Source of the DNA: Lineus longissimus
Taxonomy: Eukaryota; Nemertea; Pilidiophora; Heteronemertea; Lineidae
Assembly: GCF_910592395.1 (NCBI RefSeq)
Contig: NC_088322.1
Location: 15,309,431 to 15,373,430, forward strand
Direction: 5' to 3'
DNA: 64,000 nt
Numbering within the stretch: position 1 is the first letter of the stretch; every line of letters begins with the position of its first letter. Position numbers and translations under genes: made by a program. Under the pieces are notes generated by a model that saw only the letters and a program-made list of their open reading frames with translations, ran no database searches and had not been told where the DNA came from. Below are positions 1-11,905 of this stretch, in pieces.

Positions 1-3000
1 ACTGAACATGGCTGTACCCCCACGAAACTGCTTTATTTGGGTCATTTGGCCTAAACCGGCTTGGGCAAATACACGTAATGTTCTACTTGTCATAATTGCA
101 CCAGTAATCATACAATCTTGTGTTGAAACAGACCTCAGAACGCCGGCAGAAAAACTACCATTTCACTCTACTATCTTTAGCAATAAAATAACTTAAATGC
201 TATGACACTGAATCCTGAGATTATCTTACAAATGGGGCTGAAGAAATCTGACCTTTCACAAACGTAATTTACAAACAAACTACACACACCTACTCCGTAT
301 ATATATGTACATAATGCATGGCATTTCCAGGCCAGGTTAGACTGAATTTGGAATAAGTAATCTGAATATTTCTACGTGAGAAATAAGACTAACCATAAAT
401 TGACATACTGGAGCGTTTGTCGCATAATTGCGTAAATTATAGTCGATATTTTCAAACCGTGTAATTTTGTGCTTGGTTTTTAAATCGTTCTTTCAGGATT
501 GGTGTTTTATTTCTCAGGTTCTCTTTGTCTATTTCATCTCAAGTTGACTATTTCAACCTCTGCTCGTTGTATTCGGTGACACAGATGAATATGTAATGGT
601 TCAGGCCAACTTCAAATGATGTGAAACTTTGTGTATACGTAGCAATCTTGTGCTACAACCTGAGGCATTCAAAATACCAGTTTATAAATGTACCAGTTAG
701 ACCCCGAATGTTCAGCGTCCTTGATTATACCATCCTGAGATCAGGTTTTTGATACTACTACCTCGAGTACAAAAATTTTGAAATATCGAGAGGCGGATTA
801 TTGAAAATCACTGGTTATGTCAGGATGTGATTATACTCAATTATACAAGCCAGCTTTTTAATATTTGATATTTACGACTATGTGTCAAATATTTACCATT
901 ACATTAAAATTATGTCCCAAGTATCGAAAACACAACCATAAATAGATAACTCTATAGCTAACTAGTTGAACTGGTCTAATATTGTTACTCATTAATGAAC
1001 TGTAAATTATCTGTCACCATGTTCATTCCTTTCATCTTCAACTTCGAAGAAATCGCTATCATAATATTCTACAACTGGTAACCTCAAAAGCATCAAAATC
1101 TAATTAATTCTCATGGGTATAAAAATGGAAATCTTTACTGACCCAAAGACACCTTAGCTCGTTTATCAAAGAAGTAGGTTACATAAGACATTAATTCAAG
1201 ATATTTAAGTGCATGATCAACATGAACAAGATACACTTAGTCACGATGTTTGTTTGGACGAAGAACAGTTCTTTGCAAAGACAATTAGGCATGTCCAGAT
1301 ATGTCCATTCTTACTAGTGGAGTGTTAACACGCAATCAACTCTTTAACAAAGCTGTATCAATCTGTATCAAATATTTAAGCAACAGGATGGCCTGTCAAT
1401 TAGACAAATCCCTTTAAGAAAGCCCTTCTTATCCATCCCAAGGGGTATTACGACCTTGAAGCTAACACGAAAATGACGTCACCAAAAACCTCTCACAAAT
1501 TGAAACCAAAGACACGAAGTCTAATCCGATAGACAAAATGGACGTCTAGGAGCTATGGAACTAATGCTAAATCCCAGAAGAATAGGGTTTTAAATCCCTT
1601 TAGTCATGTTTTGTATTAAAGAGTCTGCAGTGATACCCAGAATGATTCAAAATGGTCAGATTACTGCGGCCATCTTGTTTGTTCCCAAGCGACGCGTAGT
1701 GCGCACGCGTCACGCGATGATCGCTGGTGTCGTATTACTCCGCGCATCGCGTTACCGTTTTACATTAAAAATATATGAATGTACAGAGATATAGTGCTGG
1801 GTTTCTTAGTGTCAGATTCTTTGAGTGTAGGATTTGGTTTTCAGCTTTGCTGCTTGAGCACGCGATGGACGATGAAGCATTTACATGTTATTTTCCAAGT
1901 TGTGCTATTCATACACGATACAACTGTATACGACAGGGCTGTGGCCTGGTCTGAGTCAGTGCGCGCAGGTTTTGTTACCATTGTTGACCAGTAAACGATC
2001 TGACAAAGTTCTTGTTTTGGCCAAGATCTGTACAGCACAGGCGTTTCAGAGAGTGGAACCGCATAAAAGTCTGAAAGGTTTAAGGTGAATGCATTGTCAA
2101 TTTAAGGCAAAGGCCCAACCAAGAAGATCTCCGATCATGCATTTCTCTAAAGTTTTATCGTAAGAAATGTCATTTTCTGATTCTTGAGAGTCCAATGAAA
2201 AGCAAGTCATGATATATATTGCACACAATGTAGATAGCGATATACCACCTGCAACCTTATAGAATATGACTTGAATTGTCTGAAAAACCTACTTTGCTGC
2301 TCAAGATGCCAAGGAAACCATGTTTATCATGCCCTATTTCTCATATGATTCGATTACCAGTCATAAAGACATGCTTTTAACCAATCAAGAAGACAGAGGT
2401 ATAGTTACTCAAGTCAAATTGATTTAAAGTGGGCGAGAAATGTGACTTTATCTTCAATAATAAGCTACAGGTGACGACGAAAAGCTTCAGGTTACGATGA
2501 AAATGCCTCCATTTGTGGGAAATATTGCACCCTTTTTACGAATATTCGCAGTCATTATTGCAAGCTTGTTCAACATTTTGATATGAGGTAATACCTATAG
2601 CTCCATCAGTGGCAGAAACTTGGGAAGTTGCAGTGTTCGTGTAAAAGTCAAAACATGGAACTGGTCTTTGTTTACATATTGGCGACGTGCAAAACATAGA
2701 ATTGCCAACGATATGAAGGATGATTAACAGCTATCGCAGTTATTGCGTGACTAGTCGTATGAAGGCGACCTCTGAAGTTGCTGATGTTGATCATGTTTTT
2801 GTTTTGTTTGACGTGACTACGACTGGATGCAGACATTGACAGACGGGAACGCTGTCGTCTGCCATCCTTGTCGGCCTTCATAGCAACAAACTTCGCAAGC
2901 ACCATTAGGAGCCTGATTATACTACCATATCACGCATGATCGGTTCGTCACTCCTCATCGCGGTGCCCATCCGCTGGAGGGTAATTCTGAGGCCGAGACT

Positions 3001-3782
3001 TCTCAACAAGTTGTAGTTACACTAATTTGATTCTGATTCGTGGTTTCCTTCACGAAAAGGCGTACAAGTGAGGTGGGATTTCTGTTACGGAGAATCGTAT
3101 GCCAACCAAGAAACCGATGAAATGACAACTTTATGACGCTGAAGCATTTCTCCAATGAGAGCCCACGTAGCCATTCACTGCAGCTTGTGTAGTTGCATGT
3201 GACGGTTACCAATAGCGAGACTACGAGAATGCTGTTATGGTCTTAACCTTCCATCTGCGTTGATAGATGCCTGAGCCGACCTATTCATGATCTCCAAAAG
3301 TTGTTTTTAGGCGTTTTCCCGCTTTATATAGTGCTGAATTATGCACCAGTGATTGAGATGGGGATGGTTAAATCACAGGGCGAATGACTTCAATCTCCTT
3401 CACCCTCGGAAAGGGTTGACAATGCACTTGTAAGAGCACGTCTAAAATGATACCATTTTTTTCGAAGTCACAGCTACTGAAATCTCTTCAGAGTACAAAA
3501 ATAGTTCAACGAAAAGATCATAATTTGCTAGCATCATCTGTGGGTTAAGAACTCCATCACACAGCCGACCAGGCTTGTCATCCGCAATCACGGTCCCTGA
3601 TTTCACAAGGGTAATTCAGTGGAGCCCAGCCTGCTCAACAGGTTGCAAGTTAACGCTAATTCGCCTCGCATCTGAACGAATCAAGCTTAAGTAGAAGCTT
3701 TCAGGGTTTGATGGAGTCGAGGGCCGATCGATGGGGAGCTTTCCTTTTTCTATTAGTTGATGGCTGCCTTGGTTGGAGTGGC

Positions 3783-3915
3783 GTGGAAGGTCAGAGGTCA
3801 TCCGTGACGGGACTAGGCAGCATCGTGAACCCGGACTTTGATTCACTGCTCATCTGACTGGGACAGTAGCGCGTGAGAAGGCCACCGGTCAAACTTCAAG
3901 ATAAGATGGCGCGGG
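3783..3915. promoter_or_regulatory. DR1 nuclear-receptor site with YY1-like motif
   Basis: A perfect AGGTCA-g-AGGTCA direct repeat lies at 3788-3800. This is the DR1 arrangement bound by RXR heterodimers, HNF4 and COUP-TF in animals. About 100 bp downstream, at 3901-3912, is an AAGATGGCGC motif of the YY1 type. The motifs are seen directly; that the site is used is inference, and no adjacent gene start is recognised. Confidence 0.3.
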
Positions 3916-4369
3916 ATAGAGTTTGTAATTGTGGCATTCTGGAGACTCCCCCTCTAAACCAGTTCTGGAATACTTGCTATTTACATTTGTTGCGAATTTC
4001 GCTTCGATTGGCGATCAACCATGACCCATGACTTAACAGAATGAACTCTGGCAAGTCGAGAGAGGTTTTGAGGTTGGTGCAACAAGCGCAACATAACAAA
4101 CCGTGAATATGAGACCTGTCTCCAAGGTTGCTACATGAGGTTGCTAGAGAGAGGTCGATTTGTCACTTTCCCTCATTAACGGGTATTCGCCTCATTATAT
4201 GGAGACCTTCCAGTGCCCCTAAATCAATCTGCCACATAATAGCAGGTATCCTTCTTCCACAGTTAGTTAAACAAACTATTCACAGATAAGATTCTGATGG
4301 ACATACTATACCGTTCAAATCGATCCTGCCCCTGTCGCGTTTTATACGCACCATTGATGATCTTCGATC

Positions 4370-4665
4370 CCAGATTTCGATGGTAAGTTACACCTCGTTG
4401 CGATCGATCGGCACCGGGTCCGCCTTTTGAACACACCCAATGGCCGCATCGATTTTCGCGCGCTATTTGCGCTGTTTTCTTTCATCTTTTTTCGCGGTAA
4501 TAAAGCAGAATGTGAAGAAAAATAAGGTATTGTGTCCGCGTTGGGGATTATTAGAAATCAATGCTAAGATGAGATGAGATAAAAATACCCATCTCCGCCG
4601 CGCTTCCCCCGTAAAAAGGGATGCTTTGCGCCGAGTCGGGTGACGCTAATTTCTTGCATCCATCA
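4370..4665. other. CpG-rich patch
   Basis: CpG dinucleotides are clearly denser here than in the surrounding sequence, for example in the stretches around 4395-4475 and 4595-4645. No open reading frame or core promoter motif is convincing. It could be a distal regulatory element or a remnant promoter. Confidence 0.25.
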
Positions 4666-7600
4666 TATTTGTTACTGCGGCGTATCATTTCGCTTCTCTT
4701 TTATATCTGTTGATGCGACTAGTCATGAAGGTAACGACTGGCTTTGTGTTGCTTGGTCTTAATCAGTACACTGTATTCAAATAAAGCGCTTTATGCCTTT
4801 GTCCAAATGGTTCTAAATGCATATACCGGTTAATCAATAGTGTATGGCATATCCGTGGATGGTGTTATGGCCATGATGACCATCCCCGCCCGGCTTACCT
4901 TTACGTTTGACATCGCTCGAATATGTGTGTATCTGTGTCATCTGCAAGACACAGCACCCACTATTCTTCGCTTGGCTTCGACCTAACCTAAAACTGCGGC
5001 AGTTTCGAACACCACCTTAACTGCCCCACCATTACACAGATCCATCACAAAGCCAAGCATCAAGCTAGATGTGACCTTTTCAATTTCCACTCGATATTCC
5101 CTTCCATTGCCTTCCAATCCATCTCTCCCTGCCATCACGCCACCCGCCCCTCTCATTTGCTAGATTTCCCACATCTCTGTACTCATCTCCCCACTGCACA
5201 TGCGCACCCTCCCCTCTCGTTAGCCAGTAATTTCTATATGGCGTGCAATTTGTCAGAATACGGTGAACAAAATGAGGTACAGTGTTCGCGGCGTTTAATG
5301 AAGTGAGATTAATACCATTAAGTTGGCTTTTGTCATCAGAGAAAGCAGAGGTAGTTAAAGATGCAGTGCCCGCAGTCTGACTCCGGCCGTGCCATTTAAC
5401 GAGCAGATGAGGTATGGACTACGATGGTGCAGTGCTGTAAGGTGCTGTTGTACTGGTGATCGCATGTTCGTATCCTCCAGGGGATGGGTTGCCGTTCGGC
5501 ATAAATGATCGGCGCTCTGTCTCGCTCTACGTGTTTTTGCATGACTGATCAGTATACACGAACGGTGCGACATACTCTGGTTTCCTTGATGGATATCCTC
5601 CGATGTCTTTAGCAGATATATGTTTGGTTCAAAAAATCGTCTGTCAAGGAGTTTTTTGGGGTATGGACTGGTTGTTTGCAAATTCTATAAAGCTAAGACG
5701 ATGGTCTCCCCAGGTCCCCCTGGTCACAGTTACATTTAATGTCGGATACTTCATCAGTCTCCGAGACCAGAAAGGGTCAACAAGACCACCGATCATGTCA
5801 CCCGCTTCCTGTGTAGTAAAACCAAACCTCCGCTCAACACAATCGCGTTACAATTGTCGGACACAACACCTTTAACACCTCCAAGCCATCATCTGCCGGT
5901 GATTGGGCGTGTCCCTCACACAACATCTCAAAATCCACATTCAAGCGTCTATTTTATAAATAGCAGCGTCCATTCATGCGTTCTTAATGCGACATAATGC
6001 GCCTTGGTCCCCGAGTTTGCATGTGTGATGCTCTGATTCCGGACAAAGCATTCTCTGCGGGGGGCACACCGCCATCTTCCAAATTGAGATTTTGGTGATG
6101 AGTTGGTTCAGCGTCCCGCTGTGTGTCGCTGTGTCACGCGAGCGTTCTGGTGTCTCGCGCAGCGTCTGCAAGTAGCCTTGGCATCTCATGCGTGTAAGAC
6201 AATGGCTCTGGCCATTAAGATGAATATGTTGAGTATTGGCGACGGGAGTTCGATTAGACACTTTGTTCGGAGCATTTGGATGACACATTTGATAGGATTT
6301 GATGAGACTTGTTAATGCATGTATCGCTCATGATATCTATGATACCAATAATCTTTATTATTTCTTGATAACACGTTTAGAAATAACTACATAATGTACA
6401 TGTAGCTGAGACACATTTCATGCCGAAACTTGAGTACACTGTGCAAAAGTTATCGGTGAACCGAACGTTAACTCAGATTGAAGCAAAATACGTAGTGTGC
6501 TTCTCTGTATCATTCTTCGCCAATAAGATGCTGTAGAAGATTCTGCCTTTTAAACTCTAGCTGATGTCAGCTGTATTTAAACTGGCCTGACTACGTCCGT
6601 GACATGACCATCGAGATCGCTTTGAGCAACAGAGCATACTCCTGAAAGGCAAAGCAATAGCTCACGAGTATGATTTCATAGGAAGGCTTGATAGTGTAGC
6701 TACATTTTTTGTCTAACGGTGACAATGGAGAGAGTTTTTGCAGATGACTCCTCATGTGGCTGTGTCGAGTTATATGGCTGTGTTGGGTGACCAGATAGAT
6801 GACCAAGCGTTTGTCATCGATGTTTGTGTAGCTTACGTAACAGAGGAGTATCGAGTGCTCTGAAGCATTTTGGCCACGGTTGGTTCGCGGGCGCAGTGAG
6901 TTGGGAAGAATATGGAAGAAGAATATACTTTAATATTATCTAACCGATGTGACTGAATGGAATAGATTTACTTTATTGCTACACTTAAAGAGTATGAAGG
7001 TGGGGACTTGTAGACGAAGGATCTTGGCGTCTCAATCTTGTAAAGTCAGCAGAGAATTGGCTCAGGGGTTGAAAAACTGCAGATTCGAGATAGAGGCCTT
7101 CAACGAATGATCTTACAAGATGTTTCAAGCGTTGACGAGTAGCGATATTTGCGGGTGGTTTGGGTGAGATACAAGATGAAGCTTCCTTAGGAAAGTGGGT
7201 CACGGTAAACCACACAGACCGGAGATACATTTGAGTTCAACGTACGAGACTTAGGATGGAGACTGTCAATCTTCAAAGAACAAGCACTGCCGCCATTACC
7301 GGATATGGCGTAGCTTGAACCGGAAGCATTGTCCCGAAAAGCTTTAACCACAAACACAAGTAACATGACGCAGCAAAACTAGTAACCAATGGTAACCACG
7401 TTGCTACGGCAACATAATGTTTACTTCAAATCATCAAAAGCTATTTGAATGTTCTTAATTAGGGCGTTTTGCTTTGATCATTTCGATATTTGCAGGATGA
7501 AAGCTATGATAAGCAATATATGAGATCTTGTACAGTAATTAAAGGAAGTTCAGGATGGAGATTTTGCTTGGGTTTTGCTTGAAGCACCCGAGCTTGTTAA

Positions 7601-8024
7601 GGTTTCTGATGAGTTTTTGTGATAGTCTATTTTTATTTGGCCACTTTGTGGTTGAGTAGGTGTTTCTGATATTGAATCTGTGATACTGGTTATCTTCATG
7701 TGTAACGCCTTTAGATGCACTCATTTTCAAGTTTGTAGAAGACTTTTACAAACTTAGTGTTTTTGACATTCTTTGGCAATTTTGTAGAAGAATTTTATAT
7801 CAACTCAAATAAACTTACGTTAACTCCAATAAAAGTCAAAATAGTATAATCTCTAAAGTAAACCCTAGAAATAGTGTGCGGCAAAGGGTGTCGAATAAAT
7901 ATTCTTGGGTTTGTGTTTTGTAACGAAGATGGTACCCAACGCTAATGGCGGTATCAAAACACTACAGTCATCCTAACCAAACTACCTCGGTTTTTAAGGG
8001 TTAACTCTACTTCTCATAAACTGA

Positions 8025-8540
8025 ATGCAGACATGGTGGATAGAGCAGTGCAGACAAGACAGATCGACCAGGACTCCTTTATATCATGTTTGGAAAGAGC
8101 AAATCTCTCCTCGGGGAACCCAGCCACCTTCTGTATTTCCGATCAAGAACCTCCTCTTGATCGACCTAGGAAAAATCAATCAGCTCAGACTGAAACCTTA
8201 TAATTCAACCTTGGCGCGCGATTTCACGCCCCTTCAACAACAGATGAGAACGCAGCTCCGCGTTCTCACATTCATCGAACAGGCAGACGATAGTTCTATA
8301 TCGGCCTCGCTTCGGGCGGCACGAGGAACAAAACAATCGGAAATTCTGCCACAACGCGTCTGCTTTATGCGATGGCGATGGTCGGAAAATTTGAAAACAA
8401 CAAACTGGGAGTGCCGCCTCGGAGAAGAACGCGGAACTGATTTTGATTGTTTATGTAACAGTAGTTTGGGTCCAGAGAACACTACTAGCGCCATGACAAT
8501 CGCAGAACAAACAAAACAGCTTTCGAACTGCAGTCAGTGA
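8025..8540 (+). CDS. Unrecognised 171-codon open frame
   Basis: This is the second-longest open frame in the window and starts with ATG at 8025. A second frame of about 112 codons, shifted by minus one, follows at 8537-8875 with a four-base overlap, so roughly 850 bp stay open across the two frames. The translated product is hydrophilic, has no signal peptide or membrane segment, and shows no domain I recognise. There are no repeats or low-complexity runs. Two frames meeting this way could be one exon with a frameshift, a decayed transposon gene, or chance. At this base composition one or a few frames this long are expected by chance in 64 kb, so it should not be treated as a gene without homology or transcript support. 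Confidence 0.12.
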   Translation: MQTWWIEQCRQDRSTRTPLYHVWKEQISPRGTQPPSVFPIKNLLLIDLGKINQLRLKPYNSTLARDFTPLQQQMRTQLRVLTFIEQADDSSISASLRAARGTKQSEILPQRVCFMRWRWSENLKTTNWECRLGEERGTDFDCLCNSSLGPENTTSAMTIAEQTKQLSNCSQ

Positions 8541-8875
8541 CAGCAGAAGACAGGCAAGGAGAGGGAATTCGTGTCGAATTGACAGAGGGGGAAAGAGCAA
8601 ATATGCATGGATGGATGCAAGTTTCCATTGCCATTCAAACTGCCAATTTCAACTTTGAGGAAACGACCTTTGACGTATTAAATGTTGACTGCTCAACTCT
8701 GCATGGCTGCAAACACCGCGCGATTGAAAAAACTTCTACTCGTAGCTCATCTCAGATCAGACATTCATTACGGCGCCAATTCAATGCTGTTATCATGACG
8801 TCATCAGAGAAAACAATTTCCGCAGACGACCGTGGCTGGAAAATTAAAGAAACCTTAAAAACCAGGACCAATTAA

Positions 8876-11499
8876 TCGAAATGTTGTGAGGCTTCTTCAA
8901 TCGATGAGAAAACCTCATTCTGATTGTTTGTTGGGTTTACACCTGGTGGCGGATCAAATAACAACTTTCAGCAAGTTGGTACCCGACATGCACCACGTCT
9001 GGGGTACCAAATTGAACTTTTAGGTATATAAAATCGCGACGCTAGGGGGCGTTTTCATAGGATTTGTCAAAAACTTTCCAAATCACCGGAACAGGAAATT
9101 CCAGGGCATTATTAGGGTGACAGATGCACACATCCATAATGTTAAGGCAGCCTGACTAGATTCAGACCATCTCGTTAATATCAATGAGTCGGAGGGAAAG
9201 TAGGAAAGCACCATAAGACTTGAATCGAAAGAAAAGTTCAAACAGAAGTTGATCCAGGTTAAGGTAACTTCATTAATACTGGGGTCAGTGATCGGCACGA
9301 CTGTTTCCTTGACTTTCATTAGATGTGGTGTCCCAACTTCCTTCCTACGTGTGCTTCATTTATCTTCATGTTCTAGAGAATCGTGAAATACACGGTAGCA
9401 AGGGTTGGTACTCTTTGTCAATTCCTCGATGGCCATTGATACCCAGCCGCACATCAAGACGTCCAAATGAACCAAGTCAGGTGGATATAAAACCAGGACT
9501 GCATTGCACATTGTCACATCGAGGAAATGCACTCGGGTATGCATAAAATGCAGAATTAGCGGCATTGCGGTAACCATGGAAGCCGTAACGAGATGACACG
9601 AGAATTGACTTGGGCCTAGAAGGCATGTGTTTAGATTGACTGTGCAGATTAGGGATGGATTGAGCAAGACTCGCCCGGGGTGGAAATTAGGGACAGCCGA
9701 GTAATGCGGATGATAATCGGGAAATCTTTTGTTAGCTTTGCGCAAATATCATTTTCATGATCGAACTTTAATGAGGACACGCAAAGGAGTGCGATCAAGC
9801 ACCTAATGCAAAAATAAAAAGTGGGCTTGGTGTTGTGGTTACGCAGGCGAGAAAAGAATCGGTCCAGAAACGGTAACAACAACAACAACAACAACAACAA
9901 AGACAGAATACATCAGTTGAATGTAGGTAATTTTGGAGTCTCGCTACATTCTTCTGTGATACAAACGCTCAAGAATGCATACAACCATGGATTTATTAGA
10001 GTCTGCCAACAGCAAAGTGAAAAGAGTAGATGATATGGACGCAGGAAATAATGAAAAAGGCGATCATTGCTGCTCTAACCATGTCGCACCTTCAGGCAAG
10101 ATGGCAGCCATGAAAAGACCATCATCCCATACGTGCCAAGAAAAGGCGCTAGGGTGTATAGACCTCAAACGGCTCACTGGCTGAAGTGTCTTGGCTCCCG
10201 CGGGCACGACTCAGCACCAAGCAAATACGGACAACCACTGCGATCATTTTGAGTTCATTTTTTAGAGAAAGTGTGGTACAAAGGTCGGTTATTAGACGAA
10301 GAAACCTCGGGGTATTCTTGTGAACTTGGTCATTCGACGACCGCTGAGAAGTCTTTCGGTGTCTTTCAGTTTCGATAGCTTCAGGTTATCGTCAAAGATG
10401 CAGAGGTGTTAAATGTTAGGTCGAGGAACAATGGCAAGTTTCTTTTGATTAGGTACCATCTCTGTAATCAAACGATTACGAGGATCGTCTCGAAACTTTT
10501 GCAGTCTACTTTAAGGTCTACACATAATTTGCAACTACAGTTGCGAGCTGCCGAAATCTAGACAAGTATGCCGACACGCAAGCTTCTTGTGCATCTGTTT
10601 GTCCTATCATGAACTAGCAATGGCCATCTTACTACTCAGAAAAAAATGCTATCACCATCACCAACTCCAGACAGCCATTCCCCTGCCCTTCTCAAAGACG
10701 CTGTAACTTTATTTGTTCTGTGAGCCAGCGCTGGTATTCCTGCTTGTCATTTGAGTCACCATCTTGACTCCCTTTGTGCCGGAACGTCGAGGTTGAAACA
10801 TGAAAGCATGCCTTCAGTCAGAGACAAAACGACGGAGTGGACACTTGCAGATACCTTAAGATCTTTGCTGGTCGCAGTATACGAGAAACCGAAGCAAAGA
10901 AATGGCGGAGGAGTGATTGGAATTTCGCCTTGACACTGTATAGGTTACTGGTCAGTGGTCACTCGTCAGACGGATTGAACTGCAAGATATTTGATTACTA
11001 CTTTTTTTCCACTGGACTTTTCTTCTTCTCAGGAAAAAAGGAGGAAGTGGTCGGCACTTCTAGAGGGCTTAACCTTTGCTGGTCGCAGAATCTAAAAGGC
11101 ACAGCAAAAGGAAATGTACCTCACCCTACTCTAAACCTGATCTTCCTCGAAGTCTTTCTTTGAATAGAAAACAGCAAAATCACCATTCTGCATAGCGGGC
11201 TGAAGATTACCGAAAAATGTTTACATGGGATCTAATAGTAAACAAATCGGCGACATCTTCAGAAGCCGTCGTCGGGAAATGACCAATATCTATTAAATGA
11301 CCAGCGGCGTTTGGTACAGCAGTACAAACAAAGATGTTTCTGAGGGACGGCTGCAGGAGTGACCAATCTTTAATATCTCAGGGGTATTAGCTTGTTTTAT
11401 TAAGCCTCCAGGCGGGGATTAAGTGACCAACACAGGATGAGGTCTGGCCGGATTTATAGAATCTATCACCGTGTTTCATAATTGGGGTTTCTGATGACA
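8876..11499. other. Gene-poor stretch
   Basis: No exon is recognised. The stretch holds a short inverted repeat with TTGGTACCC-type arms at 8977-9010, the AAC microsatellite at 9875, and YY1-like motifs at about 10097 and 10622. Nothing else stands out. Confidence 0.5.
9875..9901 (+). repeat. AAC microsatellite
   Basis: Nine uninterrupted AAC-type trinucleotide units. There is no surrounding coding context. Confidence 0.95.
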
Positions 11500-11905
11500 A
11501 CACTTCGTCAGTGTCTACGTGGAGAGCCCGCCGAAGAAATTGGTCGGTTAGGTAGAGACTGTATTCAAGAGACTGTTTTTGGTGTGGTTTATTTAGTTTG
11601 GACATTTCTGTAGAGACTGCTTCTTAGGATGTGGTCAGTTTAAGTTTCGGGTAGACAGTGTTTCGGCTATGGTGAGTTCGGTCATTTAGGTAGGGACGAA
11701 GATGTGGTCCGTTTGGACATTCGTGTAGACAGTGTTTCGGCTGCAGATATTTCCGTCATTTAGGTAGAGGCTGTTTAAGATGTGGTCAGTTTCACATTTC
11801 AGTAGAGACTGCTCTGCGTGTGGTTAGTTTGGATATTTAGGGAGAGATTGCTTCAGGTTCTGTAGTTAGTTTCGGCATTCAGGGTTACAGACGTTTCAGA
11901 TGTGA
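11500..11905. repeat. Degenerate minisatellite, unit roughly 40-75 bp
   Basis: The phrases 'gatgtggtcagttt', 'gacatttc.gtagagactg' and 'cagtgtttcggct' recur with many substitutions. Clear copies of the 'tgtggt(c/t)(a/c)gttt' core lie near 11581, 11628, 11701, 11777, 11819 and 11861. Spacing is irregular, so the array is old. An 11-base C run follows at 11978-11988. Confidence 0.7.

Larger units (their letters stand above)
1..8024. other. Gene-poor stretch, no exon recognised
   Basis: No reading frame here resembles a known protein, and I found no tRNA. Visible structure is limited to YY1-like motifs near 1666, 3901 and 6069, a perfect AGGTCA direct repeat spaced by one base at 3788-3800, a CRE-like TGACGTCA near 1474, and a CpG-rich patch at about 4370-4660. 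Isolated frames of 60-108 codons are of a size expected by chance. This could be intergenic or a long intron of a gene outside the window. Confidence 0.5.
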
